DNA of 64,000 bases, taken from positions 81,090-145,089 of the forward strand of contig VTPC01004748.1 in assembly GCA_011009095.1 (NCBI GenBank), read 5' to 3'. Shown here in pieces: positions 38,401 through 49,841 of this stretch. A program made the translations under genes and the position numbers. The first letter of the stretch is position 1; each line of letters starts with the position of its first letter. This DNA comes from Ignelater luminosus (Eukaryota > Arthropoda > Insecta > Coleoptera > Elateridae). A model generated the notes under the pieces. It was not told the DNA's origin. It saw only the letters and a program-made list of their open reading frames with translations, and did not search any database.

Positions 38401-41400
38401 TTATATCATCTTATTGTAAATTTGATAAGATGACAATTGATGAAAAATTAAATCCAGTGGCTTAAATACAGGGGGGGTTCTGTACTTTCTCCCCTGATAA
38501 AACCTACGCCACTGTAGTTTTCCTGAAAACTGGTAACATTTCCCCCTTTCCTATTTATTTAGGATACAAAAGTATTCTTGTATTTGTTTCCTAAAATGCA
38601 CTGTTTCGTATATTTCACCAGCATTTATTAAAATAAAATTGTTTATTATTGAAAAGGTACTTATGTAAGAAATGCGCAGTTTTAGTGTAGTTTTTCATCA
38701 TGGAAGCTTATACAAATATTGAAATGACCGATATTTTTTCTATACATTTTAACGCTCCGTATCTCAGAAGGGGTGCGTTTTAGGACACTTGTTTATATGA
38801 GCTTTTTTACTTATAATTAGCCCAGGAATTATCTATTAAAATTTTTTACCATCATTTGGAAACACCTGGTAGATAAATAAATGGAAATTCCAAAACTCGT
38901 CGTTTCTTTTCATTTATTACTGTATGTAGAATGAAGAGTTTTGTAACTTATTTCAGTCTAAAATGAAATTTGTTGTATTACTTTTACTGTCATGACCTTT
39001 AAAATGATTTAGAACACTAAATTCCAACATTCAGAATAAAAGATCTGCAAAAACAAAAATAATAACTTTTGGCTTGTTAACTCAAACCCTCTAGGATTGA
39101 CCATCCACGTTAGGGGCACACTTTTGTCCTTCCTAGGATCGCGTCGGTTCCAAATATAACTGTGATGCACTATCAATCAAAATAGTGTTTGAAATCTGGT
39201 TCAAAGAAATGTTACATTCCAGAATCAAATTTTCTTAATAAAAATGGGACTTGCATAGTTTTTGACATAAAAAACCAGATTCCAGTTATGCACTAAAGAA
39301 AATAATTCCCCATACCGGATTATAAATTTCATAAGTAGAAATATTCCCACCTCTGGATTTTTAGGTGGGATGATATCCCTGCCTGGAATTAAAAGTAAAA
39401 TCAATTGAATTTTAATACCTTTATTAGTAAATCATGCTGAATTATGAAGGTTGATTGCGATTTTCAAGTTTCCACACATCGATATCAGGTAAAATCAGTT
39501 AAAGTCATTTTTGTTTTAATTTAACATAAAATATTAAAGAAATTGGCTTGGTATAAAGCTAAAATCTGTTTTTCTAAATGGGTTGAAAATCGAGCAAAAT
39601 ATAAGGCTAAATTTTAGTAAATTCTGCATGATATGATATTCCATTGAACCAAAACTGGTATTAACATATCTACTAATTGTTGATATAGAGTAGCTAAATC
39701 AGTGCTTTCAGATCTCAGCTTTAGCACATGGAAAATCATGGGATGAAAAGAAATCTCCAGCACAAAATTATTCAGGAGGTTTGATAAATTCCAATAGTTA
39801 TAGTTCAAGTAACAGTTATTCTTCTAATTCAAATTCTTATCAATCGTACGGATCCGATCGATATCAAAATAATACAAGTTATCAGAATTATAATTCTCCC
39901 GATTTTAAAGATCAGAAAGAAGCTTTCTTTAGTAAGATTCAAGCAGAAAATGCTTCTAGAAGAGAGTTAGTAATTTAAAATTATTATTAAAAAGGCAAAA
40001 TAAATAATTTTGAATTTGCAGTGATTTACCACCTAGCCAGGGAGGAAAATATACAGGTTTTGGATATACAAGAGAACCGCCACCACGTAGCCAATCACAA
40101 GAATTTTTTGATAGTACTCTCTCATCATTGGCCAGTGTAAGCTAAATAGATACATTTAAATTAGTAATAAGTTAATAATGATTAAAAAATTATAATTCAC
40201 AGGGCTGGTCCCTTCTTTCTACTACAGCAACTAAAGTTGCCAGTAAAGCTTCAGAAAATGCAATTAAATATGGAGGGATGGCAACGCAAAAAGTAGCTGA
40301 TATTAGTATTCAAGTCGGAGAAAAGGTTTGTTTATTAGAGCATAATATCGTAGAATTTAATTTATAGAAATAGAAAACTTAATAATAAAAATTAATGAGA
40401 AAGATTTAAAAACAATTATTAGAATGTATGTACGATTTTGTGTCTTATTAGAAAGGTATTTTCCGAGTATAATTTAATTTTGAATTATATTCTTTTGTTT
40501 GTTTCAGTTGATGTTTATTTTAAATATTGGCTTTTCAGAAATAATATTTATACTGGGTAATAAGAGTTGATTTCATTTAATTTGAAATTATAGCTAAATC
40601 ATTGATGGAAAGTTGTGGTATCGTCATATGTTGAAAAATAATATTAAATCAAATGAAAATTTTATTTCTTTTCATCTTTATTTTATTAATTCTTATGTTT
40701 TCTTTAATTTTCATGTTAATTTATTTTATTTATGTTTATCATTTAATAGGTCAAAGAAGGTACATTATTGGATGGTGTAGGAACACAAGTTGTAACAATT
40801 ACAAACAAGGTAAACACAAAATTGTTTTAATTTAATTAATAAATCTTACACTATTTGTACTTGACCTTAACACTTTTTAATTTACAACACAATCCTTAAT
40901 TTTAAGTTGAACCTAGTAGTTTATAGTATGATAACAAATTATTAAAATTGGTTTTAAAAAGTAAACCAACTAACTCCCTTTATTAATTGATAAATATTTA
41001 TTTATTAATAAACAATCTTTTTGTGTATTTTCAAGATGGGAGAATTAGGTCGTAGAGGTTGGCAAGAAGTAACAGGCAACAATAGCAGTCGATCCAATTC
41101 TGATTATCATTCGGGAGGTTATGGTCAAGTTGGTGGGGACAATTATCAATCACCAGGAGAAAAATCTTCTCTCGTTAATAGTGGAAGTGGTTCCGGAAAA
41201 GGTGATGAGGACTGGAGTTGGACAAGTCAACAGGGTTCAAAGTATATTTTAAAATTTACTCTTGATGTACGGTTATTTATCAATACATCTCATTTCTATC
41301 AGAGTATCAAGTCCAAAAACTCCTAATCATAATTGGGATGGAGGTTGGGGTGGTTATCAGTCAGAACCCAGAGGTTACCAGAATGAAACCCAAGGCTACC

Positions 41401-41558
41401 AGTCCAATTCTATAGATCACTTGAATAATTTCAAAATTACATCACCGTCTGAGAAGAAAAGTAGCAAAAAAGAGAAAGACAAGAAAGGTAAAGAAAAGAA
41501 ATCAAATTGGGATGATAAATGGGGAGATGATGAATTGTGGGAAAGTTTAAATAAATGA
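32457..41558 (+). CDS. ArfGAP1: ADP-ribosylation factor GTPase-activating protein 1
   Basis: Eight coding exons: 32457-32516, 32594-32875, 39712-39965, 40022-40136, 40203-40325, 40750-40809, 41036-41241, 41303-41558. All have GT-AG borders and join to a 451-residue protein. It stimulates GTP hydrolysis on Arf1 at the Golgi, allowing COPI coat release. The zinc finger CFEC-x16-CLEC spans residues 22-45, and the arginine finger is R50 in [13 protein letters not shown]. Residues 46-110 continue the ArfGAP fold ([18 protein letters not shown]). A Ser/Asn/Tyr-rich linker follows. The central part ([20 protein letters not shown] onwards) looks like the curvature-sensing ALPS amphipathic helix. The end is lysine-rich and Trp/Asp-rich ([17 protein letters not shown]), resembling coat-binding tails. 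Intron 2 is 6.8 kb and full of transposons; all other introns are below 430 bp. Confidence 0.96.
34283..34370. repeat. Short inverted repeat in ArfGAP1 intron 2
   Basis: GTTGCCAGA near 34284 is mirrored by TCTGGCAAC near 34360, about 85 bp apart, with TAAATAATA on both outer sides. It could be a very small MITE or a chance pair. Confidence 0.35.
34686..34986 (-). pseudogene. Relic of a hAT-type transposase in ArfGAP1 intron 2
   Basis: Minus-strand sequence reads [14 protein letters not shown] and [19 protein letters not shown], then after a frame change [21 protein letters not shown] continuing [13 protein letters not shown] to a stop at 34686. The C-x2-H-like word [13 protein letters not shown] resembles the conserved CAAHTLQLAV block of hAT-family transposases. 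Only a short piece survives and it is frameshifted. The family call rests on remembered motif similarity. Confidence 0.4.
36116..38196 (-). mobile_element. 2.08-kb Tc1/mariner-superfamily element with DD41D transposase
   Basis: Ends are C(A/T)GGGTGTCCCTA at 36116 and, inverted, at 38196, flanked by TA on both sides. Subterminal words TTAAAAGCTTCAG are also mirrored, giving imperfect TIRs of about 36 bp. The element lies wholly inside ArfGAP1 intron 2, antisense to the gene. It is longer than a classic mariner because about 475 bp and 620 bp of non-coding sequence flank the transposase. Confidence 0.88.
36506..37577 (-). pseudogene. DD41D (rosa-like) transposase with one frameshift and one nonsense codon
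   Basis: Starts [17 protein letters not shown] at 37577, an N-terminal helix-turn-helix type common in insect elements of this kind. Catalytic residues: D in [10 protein letters not shown] in [11 protein letters not shown] in [15 protein letters not shown] count 41 residues between the last two aspartates, the spacing reported for rosa-like DD41D transposons. The frame breaks in an eight-A run (36900-36907); one base fewer would restore ENYLIF to [15 protein letters not shown] single TAA after EEQLINRI interrupts the tail, which then continues [16 protein letters not shown] to a stop at 36506. Only two point lesions suggest recent activity or assembly error. Confidence 0.85.
38203..38869. mobile_element. 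667-bp foldback MITE with ~140-bp terminal inverted repeats
   Basis: The left arm (38203 to about 38343, starting TAGGGTGTTTCC) is mirrored by the right arm (about 38731-38869, ending GGAAACACCTGG). Shared words include TTTTAATAGATAATTCCTGG, GCTAATTATAAGTAAAAAA and ATATAAACAAGTGTC. TA flanks both ends (38201-38202, 38870-38871). No coding capacity. It abuts the DD41D element with only TATATA between them. Confidence 0.9.
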
Positions 41559-42132
41559 ATGATTTTATGTATTATTTCAATTTGAAAATTATGTAACTTA
41601 GGTTAATTAATTAGCGAATTTTATTATAAAATGGTAACAAATGTCTTTACTAACAATCTAGAGCAATTTTATTAGAAAATTAAGAACAACATTATTTATG
41701 TTAGAATAATTTAAACAAATGAAAATAATAAGCCATAATGTATTACTTCAATCTGAATTCTCTAGGGTGATGGTAAAGACTGTTGTGGCTGTTACGTAAC
41801 TTCAAATTTTTGATATACATATTTGAAGAAACATCTTAGTATTTGCCAATTTACAGAGATTATATTTATTTACATTGATGCTTTAAATTTTTAAACAGCA
41901 AGACACTATTAATTAAATGACTTACGATATAAAAAGAAGTGATTATGTATTGAATGCCATTTAAAGTTTAAAATTATTTCCTAATATATATAGTTTATTT
42001 TTAATAATTAGGAAAGAAGTGTATTAGAATTGAACAATGTCGAATTCAAAAACTTAATGTTTTAAAACAATTATAATATCTATTATAGACCTCAAATAGG
42101 TCATATGCATTATGCTAGAAAAGCTACAAATT
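41559..42132. other. ArfGAP1 3' flank
   Basis: AT-rich, no coding sequence. Several A/T-rich hexamers could serve for polyadenylation; none stands out. Confidence 0.4.
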
Positions 42133-42242
42133 ATTTGCATAATGACAAATTGCATAAAAATAAAACTGTCTCGTGTAACAGTATTGCTAGTTAAATTTTA
42201 AAATTGGTAGTTGTGGATGGTAAAATTTGTCATTATGCAAAT
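42133..42242. repeat. Perfect 19-bp inverted repeat containing ATGCAAAT octamers
   Basis: ATTTGCATAATGACAAATT at 42133-42151 is the exact reverse complement of 42224-42242, with a 72-bp loop. Each arm carries the POU-type octamer ATGCAAAT. It may be a small hairpin transposon or a regulatory palindrome. Confidence 0.6.
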
Positions 42243-44063
42243 TATGTGTGATTAAAACAAATAAAATTGTTGAAAATATGTGTTTTCTTCTTCAATTTCA
42301 AGCATAGTTGATGATCATAATACCACTGACAACATGTTACTTGTGGATTCTTCACATCTTTACCTAGGCAGTACAATGGTTAGTTGACTGTTTTGAACTT
42401 ATTGCTTCAATTACTATCGTCATTTAGCTGAACCCAGTGGTATTTCAACCCCCTGTGCGAATTTGAACTTGTAACTTGTCATAGTCATACAGGTCCAATT
42501 GCTTTACATTACATCCTTTTAGATTTTTCCATGTGAAAGATTTCAAGACCTCAGTTGAACCTATCTGATGGCCACTAGATGCTTAACTATTAGAACCACC
42601 AATGATTAGCGCAACTTCCTTTTTTAATGTCAGTTTTAAAAAAGTAACACTAGACTGCTGTGATGCAAAATGTAATTCTTGCAACATGAATCTACAAACA
42701 TTGCTAGTGTTATCACACGTCCAGTAGTGCTGATATGGGGATTGCTTATTTGGATAGCTATTACCTGTTGAACGTACCTACAATGAAACCTCCCTAAATA
42801 TACAGAGGTAACATAAATTTGAATCGCTACTTTAGGAGCATGTTCTACACATCAGTTTAAGAAGAAAAAAGTTTTAACAAAATCTTTTTCTAAAATGCTT
42901 CCTAAGGTTAATAATAATTATTAAATGATAAGAAATACATAAATTGATGAAATTTGGAGCATAATTACTGTCCAAATTACCAAAATTCAAAATTGAAATT
43001 CATAGGTGTCAGTTGTCAGTATCATAATGTAAATAGCAATGCTTGTTACTAAAAAAAAAGATACTGTTGTATTTATTTATTCTGTTCTGCAATATCAAAT
43101 ATTTAATTCATAATCATCGTGATATACTGTGATTCAGCAACAGCACTCTTGGCATTCTTTGCTACGTCATGGTATTGAATTTCAGCATATGAGGCAACCA
43201 TTATTCTAAGGACTATGGACTTAAGCAGTTTGACACGAGAGTACTTTTTTCTAGTAAAAAACATTACTATCTACGATTATGATACTGAAATTGTCAAATC
43301 GTGTAGCTTAAAAAAGTTGAGAAAGAAAAGAATAAGTATTTTGCAAAAAAATCTTATTGGAACTTTTAACTTAAATTAACATCTAAAACATGTTTCTGAA
43401 GTCTGCAATTCAATTGGAACGCTATGAGAGTTATATACAGTGTGTTCACATTTCTATGCTCACTATTGGGATCTCGGAAATTGTAAGAGATACGAAGTCG
43501 GTTAAATTAGAAAAGATTTGGCTATTTTGGAGATCAGTTTACTTATGCTTTTGTTTTTTCAAAAAAGTTCACGGCTTACTAAATATTTGCTTAAAACGAA
43601 ATTATCTTATTTTTTTTAAAATGAAATATCTCAAGAACGAGCAAAGACAGAAAAAAACAGCAAAGAGGGTTTTAGAGAATTTACTCCGAAACAAAAAAAT
43701 TATTTTCGCAATTGTCTTTTGTTTTATTTCGGCGGTGAAACGTAAATCCAAGTTTTTTCGAATGGAACGCCTACTTGATTTCCATATTACTGAACTGCAC
43801 ACCTTAAATGCTGTATATCACTTTTTAAAAACATGTTTTGAGAAATGACAGAGAGATACTCTCCAAGTATTCTCAAGTAATCAATCAAAGATGCTATAAT
43901 AGTATTAAGATCATATTTTATGCTGCATTTCTAGGTTAAATGTCAACATGTGGAACTGTCAATTCCAATGTCGATCGCATCCCGTTTGTAAAAATATATT
44001 CAACCCAAGGATGCTATGATTCTAACTGATTGAAATCAATTATTACCCATCGATTTATTATAC
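42243..44063. other. Intergenic stretch with diverged repeat
   Basis: Contains a 152-codon plus-strand frame (43390-43848) of low-complexity K/F/I-rich sequence. It overlaps a repeat shared with 25180-25290, so I read it as repeat DNA, not a gene. Confidence 0.5.
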
Positions 44064-44514
44064 GTGCTTTCCATTTGGCTCTGGGAACTGTACAGAACAG
44101 TTTAGAACTGTACTTTTACGTATAAACATATGTCCCATTTGAATATTTGAACTGTACCATTTATGTTCCCCCCCCTTATTACCGCTACTGTCACTACTTA
44201 ATTTTCGATACGTTCCGTACCTAAATCGCCTAAACTTATAAGTGGGGGATATTTAGTTGATTTGTGAGGTTAGATTTCTTATTTGGCCTGATACGCGTGT
44301 ATTTGAATTTGGCTCTGTGTTTAACTAGCAAATTTTACTTTTCAGTTTATATGCACAAAGCAAAATTGCACGGAAATAGACAAAATAATAATAAAGGTTA
44401 GATTCAATAAAGCAGAACAGTACTATTTCTAAAACGTCCGTTCCTTTTGATACGTTGAAAATACGGTACCATTGAGTACTGAACAGCATGCATACAATAT
44501 CAAATGGAAAGCAC
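44064..44514. repeat. Possible 451-bp MITE bounded by 13-bp inverted repeats
   Basis: GTGCTTTCCATTT at 44064-44076 is mirrored exactly by AAATGGAAAGCAC at 44502-44514. No clear target-site duplication and no coding sequence; element status is inferred from the size and the repeat only. Confidence 0.4.
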
Positions 44515-46154
44515 CTTGTAAAATATCCCCGATTCAAAACTCAGGGCAGTCTACAGATTTCTGGCCCAAATGAGCTGATGAATAGTAATGTTCCAAGACA
44601 AATCTAGAATGGTACACTTGTACAGAGCAATCAAAAAAGATCCTAACTAGCATTAACCGTAAATTAGGAAGTGCATGGCATGAATCAAAGTATATCAGTT
44701 GTAATGTTGGGTAGGACTTACAAGAAGCAGTACAGTTGTCCCGTACATGACAGAAAATTGTACCGACGGCTCACTTTTATAAAATGTCTCACTTCAAAAG
44801 AAATGTCCTGATACTACGTACTCCAGTACTTACATCATCCTACCTTCGCTATCTACAAAAATAATGATGTACCTCTTACAAATTCAGTTTAAAAGCACGT
44901 CCTACCAAACACTAATCAGTTGACTGTCATTACCAATATCTTGTCAAAGACGGATTGTAAGTTATCCCATCTGTAAAAATTGTTTTTAGGAAATAAAAAT
45001 CAGACTCAATAGTTTTTGTAAACAAACACTTTGGAATGAATTAATAATTTTAGTATGTCTCTCACTGTTTATACCTTTCCCCAATTTGATGAATTCACAT
45101 AAAATCTTATGACCCAATGAATGAAGAATTGATATGAGTTACGAATTTATTATTTACAGGGTGTCTTGCGACATACATTTGATGTCTCACCACTGTATAC
45201 GGGGTGAAACGGAAACGGTTAAAAAAAATTTAACCACCCATTCACTGGTAGTTGTACATTGTGGTCTGTGTGTGATTTTTTCTTATTATCGTTTGTTCTT
45301 TGTTTACCTTTGTTCAACCTTTATTTACTAATTATTGGAGTTGTGGTGTTTCAAGTGTGTGTGTATGTGCATGTCATTTATGCATAATTGAGGAAGGTCA
45401 GGTAAGAAAATAACGGATCTTTCTCAAATGTGATGAGATGACAGCAAAAATGTACAATTTTTATAATTTATTACCATTTGTTTTGTTGAAACAGTGGTTT
45501 ACGCGCCCCAAGTGGATAGAACTTTGTAACTGATTGGGTAAATTGATACAATCAATCCTCCAGTTCCCATATTTTTATACAAAGTGGATCATGAATTCAT
45601 ATAACACATTAAAATATGTTGAAGACCGTCACCCTAATATTCAAGAGGATCTTAACAATGTCGACACCTTTATGCCTCTTTTTGAAGGTCTTTCGATTGG
45701 ACGATTTTCTTTTGTTACTGTGGCAAAGGTAATCTGTAGATCTTTGCTTTAAATTAACAATAATTAATTATTCGACTGTCTTTAACGCAAATTAGGATAG
45801 GTTAGTTCTGTACTCGAAACATTAAACATTTTTAGTTGTAGACTAAAAAGTACAAAAACAGCCATTTTACTTATCAAAATGTTTTATTGCAGTAATCTAC
45901 TATTTTAATAATGATAATGATCCCCCTTAAATCCAATAAAAGCCATAAGCCGTCACCCCCCCTCCCCGGTAAAGAGAAGGGAACAAGTCGAAAAAGTAAT
46001 CTCAATCATAATGCCGGGAATTGAAGAGTTTGAGTGAAGACACTGATTTTGGCCCCCCCCCCAACTAAAATTGAGTTTGACTCCACAGGCATCATTCAGA
46101 GGGACCACATTCTTGACAAAAAAGTTTACACACGTAAAGTTTGACAAAGAAAGT
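44515..46154. other. Intergenic stretch
   Basis: No identified gene. A possible isolated exon-like frame (45591-45728) with a following GTAATC donor is noted under findings. A poly-C run lies near 45957 and another near 46053. Confidence 0.45.
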
Positions 46155-46385
46155 TGCTTGATTCAATTATTCGCATTGCATTCTTCGATAGAAATCAAAC
46201 CTACTTTGACATACAACTTTCTTCCCTAAAGATTGTCATTTTTGAGATACAGAATGTCAAAGTTTAATTAAAAACAAGAGATTTTGACACCCTGTATCTT
46301 GAAGAGAGTGCACTTTAAGAAAAAAAAGTTATATGACAAAGTTGAGGAATGCAAAATGAATAATTAATTACGTCTTATTTTTGAG
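46155..46385. repeat. Foldback element, ~230-bp imperfect palindrome
   Basis: The central arms AGATACAGAATGTCAAA (46245-46261) and TTTGACACCCTGTATCT (46283-46299) pair closely. The palindrome continues outward with mismatches and gaps as far as ATTCAATTATTCGCAT on the left and AAAATGAATAATTAATT on the right. The word TTTGACACCCTGTA recurs at about 46731, suggesting a second partial copy of the same repeat family. Confidence 0.6.
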
Positions 46386-48340
46386 ACGATGTATGTGCTT
46401 ACTATAGGTCGTTGAATTTGAAAGATTCTGAGAATTCCATTTTACTAAAAAATGATGCCTTCTTCGAAAAAAATGCTAGAGTGACATTTTTTCCCAAATC
46501 GATTCTTCATTTTAAAAATAGAGAAACTTCTTAATTTTTCAATGGCATAACAATTTTCTTTAGGATAATGAGCAAACTCTTCCTCATTTCCTCTTCTCTG
46601 ATAAGGATATCAAACACACAGCTAAGTAGAATAGTAGACACCTTAGAGTAACAAGCATGTAGAAAATTTCATCCCGATATCTCACCTTGTTCTTGAAATA
46701 TTGAAAGCACAAGAAATTCTAAATTCAACTTTGACACCCTGTACCTCATAAACAGTGAACTTTATGATAGCAGTAAGTTGGGTTAAATCACTTCAATTTT
46801 GTCTCAGGAATCTGCTGCCAAAATTTGTCAATTGTTTTCTGGGATACCCTCAATAAATTAAAAAAAATCCAATATAGTGATTTTTTGCAACTAGCAACTA
46901 ACTTGGATAGTTCACTATGATTCCTGTTGGTAAACAATCCCATTACTTCGTGAAAATAGTGTGGTATGTGGATAACCTCTTTTAACATACCCACCTCATA
47001 ACTTGGGTATGTTGCAGTGTGACAAATGACATTTAAGTATGACATAATAATTTCTTCTCTAATAACCATCATTTGTATAAACACAATGTTAACATATACT
47101 AACCAATATACATATATCTGGTATGCCACGGAAAATTGCCTACTCGTTTTCATTTCCATGAACAAAATATACTATTGTCTTAAAAGTGCAAGTCCTGTCC
47201 TGGTTATGGTGGTTTCTCCAGCCTTCAGTATAGCTGTGACCATAAATCTCTTAATGTGATGGCAAATGTAAATGTTGAAAATGCTCTTGAGTTTTGACCT
47301 CATTGTGGCCACCAGCTATTACATCATTATTAATAAATAATGGCAACTGTTAATGCTAAAAATTTCAAAAAATATAAATGCTGACCTCTAGTTAAAAAAA
47401 ACAGATGAATATAAAAATTGCTTTTAAACTGAAAACAAATAATAAAATGAATTAATTAATAATTAAATAGGAGAACTAAGCTGATAAAAGGTTATAAAAT
47501 TAAATGAACATGCATATCAAGATCAAAAAGGAAACTGAGTGACCCAAAGATGCATTACAAAAGGTCAAGGAAGGCATTTTTGAGTAAATTGCAAAAGAAA
47601 AACAAACACTTCAATTAATAAACAAATTATTTATATTTATTGCTATAACTAGAAAGAAAGATAAAGATACAAACTTAGACATTGCTATAAAGCTGACTAG
47701 TTTTTTTTTAATTTGACATCCTGATCTTGTCTGGTACTTAACCAATATCTGTACTAAGGCACAATACCACTTATAAATTTAATGTACTCTTTATGAGCAA
47801 TATAATGATGCCAAAAAGATCTCTCTGTTAATCTTTCTCAAGACAAGCAGCTCAAAACACAGATCACCTGACCGCAACAAGAAAATTAGCACAAATAATT
47901 TTTAATGGTAATTGTCTCAAAAATACCTGTGCAAGTCGCATCTTATATTGTAAATTAACAATAAAAAATCTCTTAACGTGTACATGCTCTGATAATATCA
48001 ACGATGAAATAAAGGTAACCAGATAATGTTAACAATTTTACGTAATAGTTTAGGTAATTTACAAACTATTCCAAAATGCATCTTTTTACAACACGGTGGT
48101 ATTAGAAAGTAAAAATATTGAACACTATTGTTTAATCATAATTATGTATATCTGAAATTCAATAGTGCTCTTGCATGAACAAAAATTCGCAAATAAAAAT
48201 TCTGCATGTTACACTTATTTCTGGATATGTCTTTAACATCTCCATTGTAACATCCATAATATATGCATATTTTTACTACTATACATAAAAAAAATAATAT
48301 AACAAGAGGAATGTTGTCAATTAACAATAACAAGTTTCAT
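46386..48340. other. Intergenic stretch before the gamma-SNAP cluster
   Basis: AT-rich and non-coding as far as I can read. About the last 200 bp are homologous to the 3' flank of the second gamma-SNAP copy and probably represent the 3' UTR of the first. Confidence 0.5.
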
Positions 48341-49768
48341 TTAGCAAAGTCCACCTTCAAATTCATCATCACTAGCTTCCTTAGCTTCTAATGTCTGCTT
48401 ACTGTCACCTTTTCCTTCTTGCTGATCCTAAACATTTAATTAATTTAGAATCAGATCTTTAGGTAAAAATAGAAATCTTGCCTCAAACGAAGTAGCTGCC
48501 TGCAAATTAGGCGACACATACGAAGGCGCAGCATTTTCCCTTACACTAGCTTTTGGTGCTGCAGTAAGACCTTCAGGTAATGGTAGATCACGAGCAAGAA
48601 TGGCATATTCAACATCCATGTGCTTTATAAATGGACTATTTAAAGCCTTTTTTGCTGCTTCAGCATCCTCTTCATCAAAGGCTTGAAGCAACATTTCTAA
48701 GGTTTGTATTTCTGGAGCCTCACAATAATTTCCTAAACAATTGTTATGGGATTAGTAACAATTAGATCATATTAGAAATAGTACCTACCCCATTCTTTAA
48801 ATGCTTTTTCGGCAGCAACAACATCTCCTCGAGCTAACTGTACTAAAACTAATGCTACAGCTAAACGACCTGTTGCTTGTAAATTTTCGTTTTGTTGATG
48901 TAAGCCTATTTCACGTCTAATAGAATGAGCTGCTTGGTCGTACCTATAGTATAATAAAAATTATAACAATCTTAATAAAATATGCATGTCTTCTAATACT
49001 TACTGTTTTAACTTAACATGGATTCTTGAAACTTTACTAATATATTCAGCAGCTTGCCTTGAACTATCTTGAATCTATCGACAACAATATTATAATAAAA
49101 TCAGAAGATGAACGTAAAGAAAGCAAAGCTTACCGATGCTATTTCAGAAGCTCGTGAATATAACTGAAGAGCTTCCTCAGGATGCTGCTGTTCAAGAATC
49201 TTAGCAGCTTTATCAAGCGAAGAAGCTGCAGTATCTGCACTTCCAGCATTCATGTACAAATTTGATGACCTTTCTGAAAGGGCTAAAACCTCGCTTAAAT
49301 TTCCAAGTTCCTTGCATACTAAAATTGCCTGGTCTATTGCTTTTGCAGCATGAAATAATCTAAACTGCATTAAGGTACAACATACATATAATAATGAACA
49401 TTTCAGTACATTAACAAAAAAAATAAAAGGATACGACCTATTCTGCTTGTGACATTCTGCAGCTTTCATCAAAGAATCTTTACATTGCTCAAATGATTTT
49501 GCATTTCGAAAACATGTTGCTATAAAAGTACAGTATTTAAGAAAAGCGCTGCCCCTAAATTAAATAAAACACGTATTACCTGCTTTATTATATTCTTCTG
49601 CAGCAATTTCATAATCAGGGCGCCATTTCAACAATGAAGTTTTGAGACTAAAATTTGTAATGACAGGTTATGGTAATACATACAGTTTTATCACTACACT
49701 AGACTTTACCTTTTCTCAGCAACTCGTATGTGTTCGAGGCCTTCTTCAATCTTTTTGTTTACATTCAT
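48341..49768 (-). CDS. Gamma-soluble NSF attachment protein, copy 1
   Basis: Eight exons: 49710-49768, 49580-49647, 49435-49519, 49134-49359, 49004-49074, 48789-48943, 48482-48732, 48341-48427; 333 residues (human gamma-SNAP, NAPG, is 312). SNAP proteins tether NSF to used SNARE complexes for disassembly. Visible hallmarks are SLLKWRPDYEIAAEEYNKA, LFHAAKAIDQAILVCKELG, a series of TPR-like helical repeats and the family C-terminus DEFEGGLC. Intron 3 is U12-type (starts GTATCCTTTT, branch-like CCTTAAT). Intron 7 begins GC (GAG|GCAAGA) where copy 2 has GT. All other borders are GT-AG. The promoter and 3' flank are homologous to copy 2, so a complete gene was duplicated. No lesion is seen; both copies look functional. 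Confidence 0.95.
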
Positions 49769-49796
49769 TACTGCAATCACTGATTATCAAACCTTA

Positions 49797-49841
49797 CAGG
49801 TGTTTTGACAGCGCACCTGCAGTCTAAGAAAGTGGGCAGGG
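49797..49841 (-). promoter_or_regulatory. Conserved 5' flank of gamma-SNAP copy 1
   Basis: CAGGTGTTTTGACAGC (49797-49812) is identical to 53680-53695 upstream of copy 2, at nearly the same distance from the ATG. The GC-box-like GGGCAGGGC (49833-49841) corresponds to GGGCGGGGC at 53726-53734. Conservation between duplicates suggests retained promoter elements. Confidence 0.5.

Noticed and set aside
43390..43848. 152-codon plus-strand frame
   Set aside because: Low-complexity K/F/I-rich, overlaps a dispersed repeat and has an antisense mirror frame.
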